Below, piece by piece: positions 12,298 through 14,154 of a stretch of 14,154 bases of DNA. The position numbers and the translations under genes are program-made. How positions within the stretch are numbered: the stretch's first letter is position 1; each line of letters starts with the position of its first letter. The notes beneath the pieces were generated by a model. That model saw nothing but the letters and a program-made list of their open reading frames with translations, was not told the DNA's origin and searched no databases. The DNA lies in contig DAOWAL010000015.1 of NCBI GenBank assembly GCA_030634615.1, positions 1 through 14,154 on the forward strand, written 5' to 3'. The stretch is from Candidatus Aenigmatarchaeota archaeon. Its GTDB lineage: Archaea; Aenigmatarchaeota; Aenigmatarchaeia; QMZP01; QMZT01.

Positions 12298-12827
12298 CCA
12301 CCATGACCAGGAACTATCCAGTCAGCAACTTCTTTAACTTTCTTCCTGCTCTTTTTGAGTGTTTCCATATCAACAGCGAACTTATCATGTTCCGAAGCAT
12401 TCTCTTTCCATATAACATCACCACAAACTGCTATGGTTCCGTCTTTTGTTTTTACAAGTAGTGTTATACTATCATTACTGTGGCCAGGTGTTTTGATAAT
12501 GGACATGTTTTCATTTACATGGCCATTACAATCTTTCCAGAAATCTCCTTCCCACCATCCCCAATAATCAAGAGCTTTTGCATTGGGGAACATTCCAATA
12601 CTTTTGTAATGATCCATGTGGGAATGCGTTATGAAAACAACGTTTATGTCATCCACTGTAAGTCCTTCTTTACTAAGAGCATCGATAAGAACTTTCTGGG
12701 ACGGGAGTGTTCCCGGGTCAATTATCATATTTAGTCCGTCATCCTGAACTAAAACAATTGTAGAACATGCATGACCATTACTATCAGCTGATGTGTATCC
12801 TTCAATCAAAATTTTCAATTGCGCCAT
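12276..12827 (-). CDS. Metallo-beta-lactamase-fold hydrolase, MBLAC1-like
   Basis: From the ATG at 12827 the protein has 183 residues. All metal-ligand motifs of the fold are present: IIDPG (35-39), THSHMDH (67-73), TPGHSNDS (113-120, H116), CGDV (135-138, D137) and VPGHGG (172-177, H175). The order and sequence, including the N-terminal CSTIVLVQDDGLNMIIDPGT, are closest in character to MBLAC1-like proteins, which belong to the glyoxalase II/RNase Z-type superfamily; the substrate is unknown. It overlaps the 3' end of the upstream HisB-like gene by 26 bases, so the two form an operon. In-frame ATGs at 12833 and 12836 are possible starts; AGGGAG just upstream is a weak ribosome-binding site. 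Its 3' end lies within direct repeat copy B. Confidence 0.82.
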   Translation of the reverse strand: MAQLKILIEGYTSADSNGHACSTIVLVQDDGLNMIIDPGTLPSQKVLIDALSKEGLTVDDINVVFITHSHMDHYKSIGMFPNAKALDYWGWWEGDFWKDCNGHVNENMSIIKTPGHSNDSITLLVKTKDGTIAVCGDVIWKENASEHDKFAVDMETLKKSRKKVKEVADWIVPGHGGMFKNNR

Positions 12828-13386
12828 ATACATCATACTCCCTGTGGAACATTTTTTCAAGAACTGATCCAAATGCCTTTGATGCGAATTTGATTTGATT
12901 GCTTTTACTGCTTCCAAAATTTATTACAGCATTGAAATCCAAACAAAACCCTTGGGCAAAACCGTCAAAAAACACAAAGAAGTGTTCCGGATCAAACTTA
13001 GTCTCACCTATTATCTGAAGGTTTGCTTCACCACTATTCTTGTTTTTGCTGATGGCAAACATCCCCATCATATTATCATCATTATGTATGTATGTAATTG
13101 TTTTTTCTGCCTTTCTTAGTTCATGTGCTTTTCCTAAGGCTTCGCCAAATGCACATCCTATGTTTTCAATGACAATAGGATTTTCCAAATCATCTGTTTC
13201 TATTTTAACATTAAACCCATCCAACTTGCTAAGAATTGAATTGACAAATTTTGAGCTTGATTTGACCTCTTCTGGCTCAACCGAAAAGTCGACTGTTACT
13301 TTTATGTTGAATTGATCTGAAAATCTCTTCAATTCTACCTTATCCCTGGTCTTTGTTACGAACTCAGATTTTATTTCTAAAGACAT
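12802..13386 (-). CDS. HisB-like (imidazoleglycerol-phosphate dehydratase fold) protein lacking metal ligands
   Basis: The 194 residues are the usual HisB length and align by eye with its two repeated halves. FVNSIL (47-52) sits where HisB has FLDHML, NPIVIENIGCAFGEAL (69-84) where it has the HHTVED-x-LG-x-AL segment, EHFFVFFDGFA (134-144) where it has the EH-x-FF-x-SLA segment, and NFGSSKSNQIKFASKAFG (156-173) where it has the G-x-NxHHxxE-x-FKA segment. Every manganese-binding histidine of these motifs is replaced here (for example KSNQIK instead of NDHHIAE-like), so catalytic dehydration of imidazoleglycerol phosphate is not expected. The surrounding hydrophobic pattern is preserved, which suggests a kept fold with a new job. 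No other histidine-biosynthesis gene is in the window. It is read first in an operon with the MBL-fold hydrolase. The homology is inferred from pattern, so moderate confidence. Confidence 0.6.
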   Translation of the reverse strand: MSLEIKSEFVTKTRDKVELKRFSDQFNIKVTVDFSVEPEEVKSSSKFVNSILSKLDGFNVKIETDDLENPIVIENIGCAFGEALGKAHELRKAEKTITYIHNDDNMMGMFAISKNKNSGEANLQIIGETKFDPEHFFVFFDGFAQGFCLDFNAVINFGSSKSNQIKFASKAFGSVLEKMFHREYDVYGAIENFD

Positions 13387-13425
13387 ACTAATTTATCATT
13401 GTATACGATTAATTAAAAAACAATA

Positions 13426-14154
13426 CTATTTTATTTTTTGTAGAACATAGCATGGCCACTCAAATCTAAATTTTGCTCCTTTTTCATTTTTTTCACATTC
13501 AGTATAAGCACTGTCTAAAATTTTCATTCTTTCTTTGTAACTTAATTCCGGTAGAATGCTTTTTGTCATAATAGGTATTTTGAAAAAATTATAAATATCA
13601 TCTAAAGTTCTGTCCAACTCAAAAATTTCATCTGAAATTATTTTAAATCTTTTATTTTCCGAAATTTTTTCCATCATTGAAAAAATACGTGATTTCATTT
13701 CATCATTTTTTGTTTTAAGTTTCACAGATGCAATTTTATGCATCGTTGTTTCAAGTGAAGAAATTTTTATGTTAGTCCTTGGCGATAAATTAAAAGGAAT
13801 ATTAAAAACGAATTTACCATTATTTTTCAATATTTTTACAATAGTGTTTAAAGTCATGTCAGTATTCATTTGCCAAAATGCGAAATTGCATATAATTAAA
13901 TCAACTTTTTCTTCAATCAATTTATCCATTTCCTCAGCCGGTGAGTTAATAAAAACAATATTTTTTTCCTGTATTTTTTTCTTGGCAATATTGAGCATTT
14001 CTTTGGAATGATCTATACCTATTATTTTTCCTGTATTTTTTATTTTTTTAAAAATTTCAATTGTCGTGATACCTGTTCCACAACCCACATCAACTACTCT
14101 CATGTTTTTTTTCATGTTTGAAATTTTTACTAGAAATTGACTAGTTTTCATATA
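13426..14154 (-). CDS. Class I SAM-dependent methyltransferase, possibly cut at the window edge
   Basis: The 241 visible residues from ATG 14151 have a Rossmann methyltransferase domain: motif I VVDVGCGTG (19-27), an acidic end of strand 2 in IIGIDHSKEML (38-48), strand 4 DLIICNFAFWQM (84-95) and motif VKILKNNGKFVFNI (105-118). A helical C-terminal part (about 120-241) probably forms the substrate-binding cap. Methyl acceptor unknown; it resembles the UbiE/small-molecule methyltransferases in general. The reading frame remains open for the last three bases of the window, so the real start may lie outside. The gene is poorer in G and C than its neighbours, with many runs of A and T, which hints at a different origin. 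It ends 39 bases before the start of the HisB-like gene. Confidence 0.8.
   Translation of the reverse strand, partial: YMKTSQFLVKISNMKKNMRVVDVGCGTGITTIEIFKKIKNTGKIIGIDHSKEMLNIAKKKIQEKNIVFINSPAEEMDKLIEEKVDLIICNFAFWQMNTDMTLNTIVKILKNNGKFVFNIPFNLSPRTNIKISSLETTMHKIASVKLKTKNDEMKSRIFSMMEKISENKRFKIISDEIFELDRTLDDIYNFFKIPIMTKSILPELSYKERMKILDSAYTECEKNEKGAKFRFEWPCYVLQKIK

Noticed and set aside
12895..13315. Plus-strand reading frames opposite the HisB-like gene
   Set aside because: They are low-complexity products antisense to a gene with clear family patterns and lack promoters.

Overview
The window reads as chromosomal DNA of an AT-rich archaeon. It encodes a HerA-type DNA-translocating ATPase, and most genes have a TATA-like box centred about 22-29 bases before the start codon with little or no Shine-Dalgarno sequence, which is the pattern of archaeal leaderless transcription. 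No rRNA, tRNA, CRISPR array or transposase gene was seen. The lineage cannot be fixed from this piece.

Layout. (1) 1-3043: a C-terminally truncated NAD(P)H-hydrate epimerase (-), a coiled-coil protein (+), herA (-) and a cysteine-cluster YkgJ-like protein (+). (2) 3074-4902: a module with a winged-helix protein, a 63-residue protein and a catalytic-domain-only tyrosine recombinase. The recombinase promoter is surrounded by GTTACG/CGTAAC operator-like sites, and the module is bounded by two imperfect inverted copies of a roughly 100-bp sequence. The right copy looks like the start of a small RNA gene. (3) 4967-7890: a run of small accessory genes (two small membrane proteins, an 81-residue unknown, an isoprenylcysteine-methyltransferase-like membrane protein, a LOG-family protein and an unknown HExxH protein). 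Four copies of a 45-68-bp intergenic repeat, plus one weak copy, lie between these genes, all in the same orientation, so the segment resembles a gene-cassette array. (4) 7972-9096: a GNAT acetyltransferase, then a PIN-like protein and a DUF6485-like cysteine-rich protein in one operon. (5) 9138-11837: a UPF0182-family giant membrane protein of 899 residues. (6) 11799-12297: a 57-bp direct duplication of the point where the UPF0182 gene meets the oppositely oriented metallo-beta-lactamase-fold gene. The duplication encloses one 88-residue gene and looks like a recent insertion footprint. (7) 12276-13386: a two-gene operon (-) of a HisB-like protein that has lost the family's metal-binding histidines and an MBLAC1-like hydrolase. 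(8) 13426-end: an AT-rich SAM methyltransferase (-), possibly cut by the window edge.

What stands out: a recombinase, a repeat-punctuated array of single genes beside it, and a separate 57-bp duplication bracketing one small gene. Together they suggest a locus that repeatedly gains single genes. A mechanistic link between the recombinase and either kind of repeat is inference; only the repeats themselves are directly visible. The degenerate HisB-like protein paired with a hydrolase is the most unusual protein-level observation.
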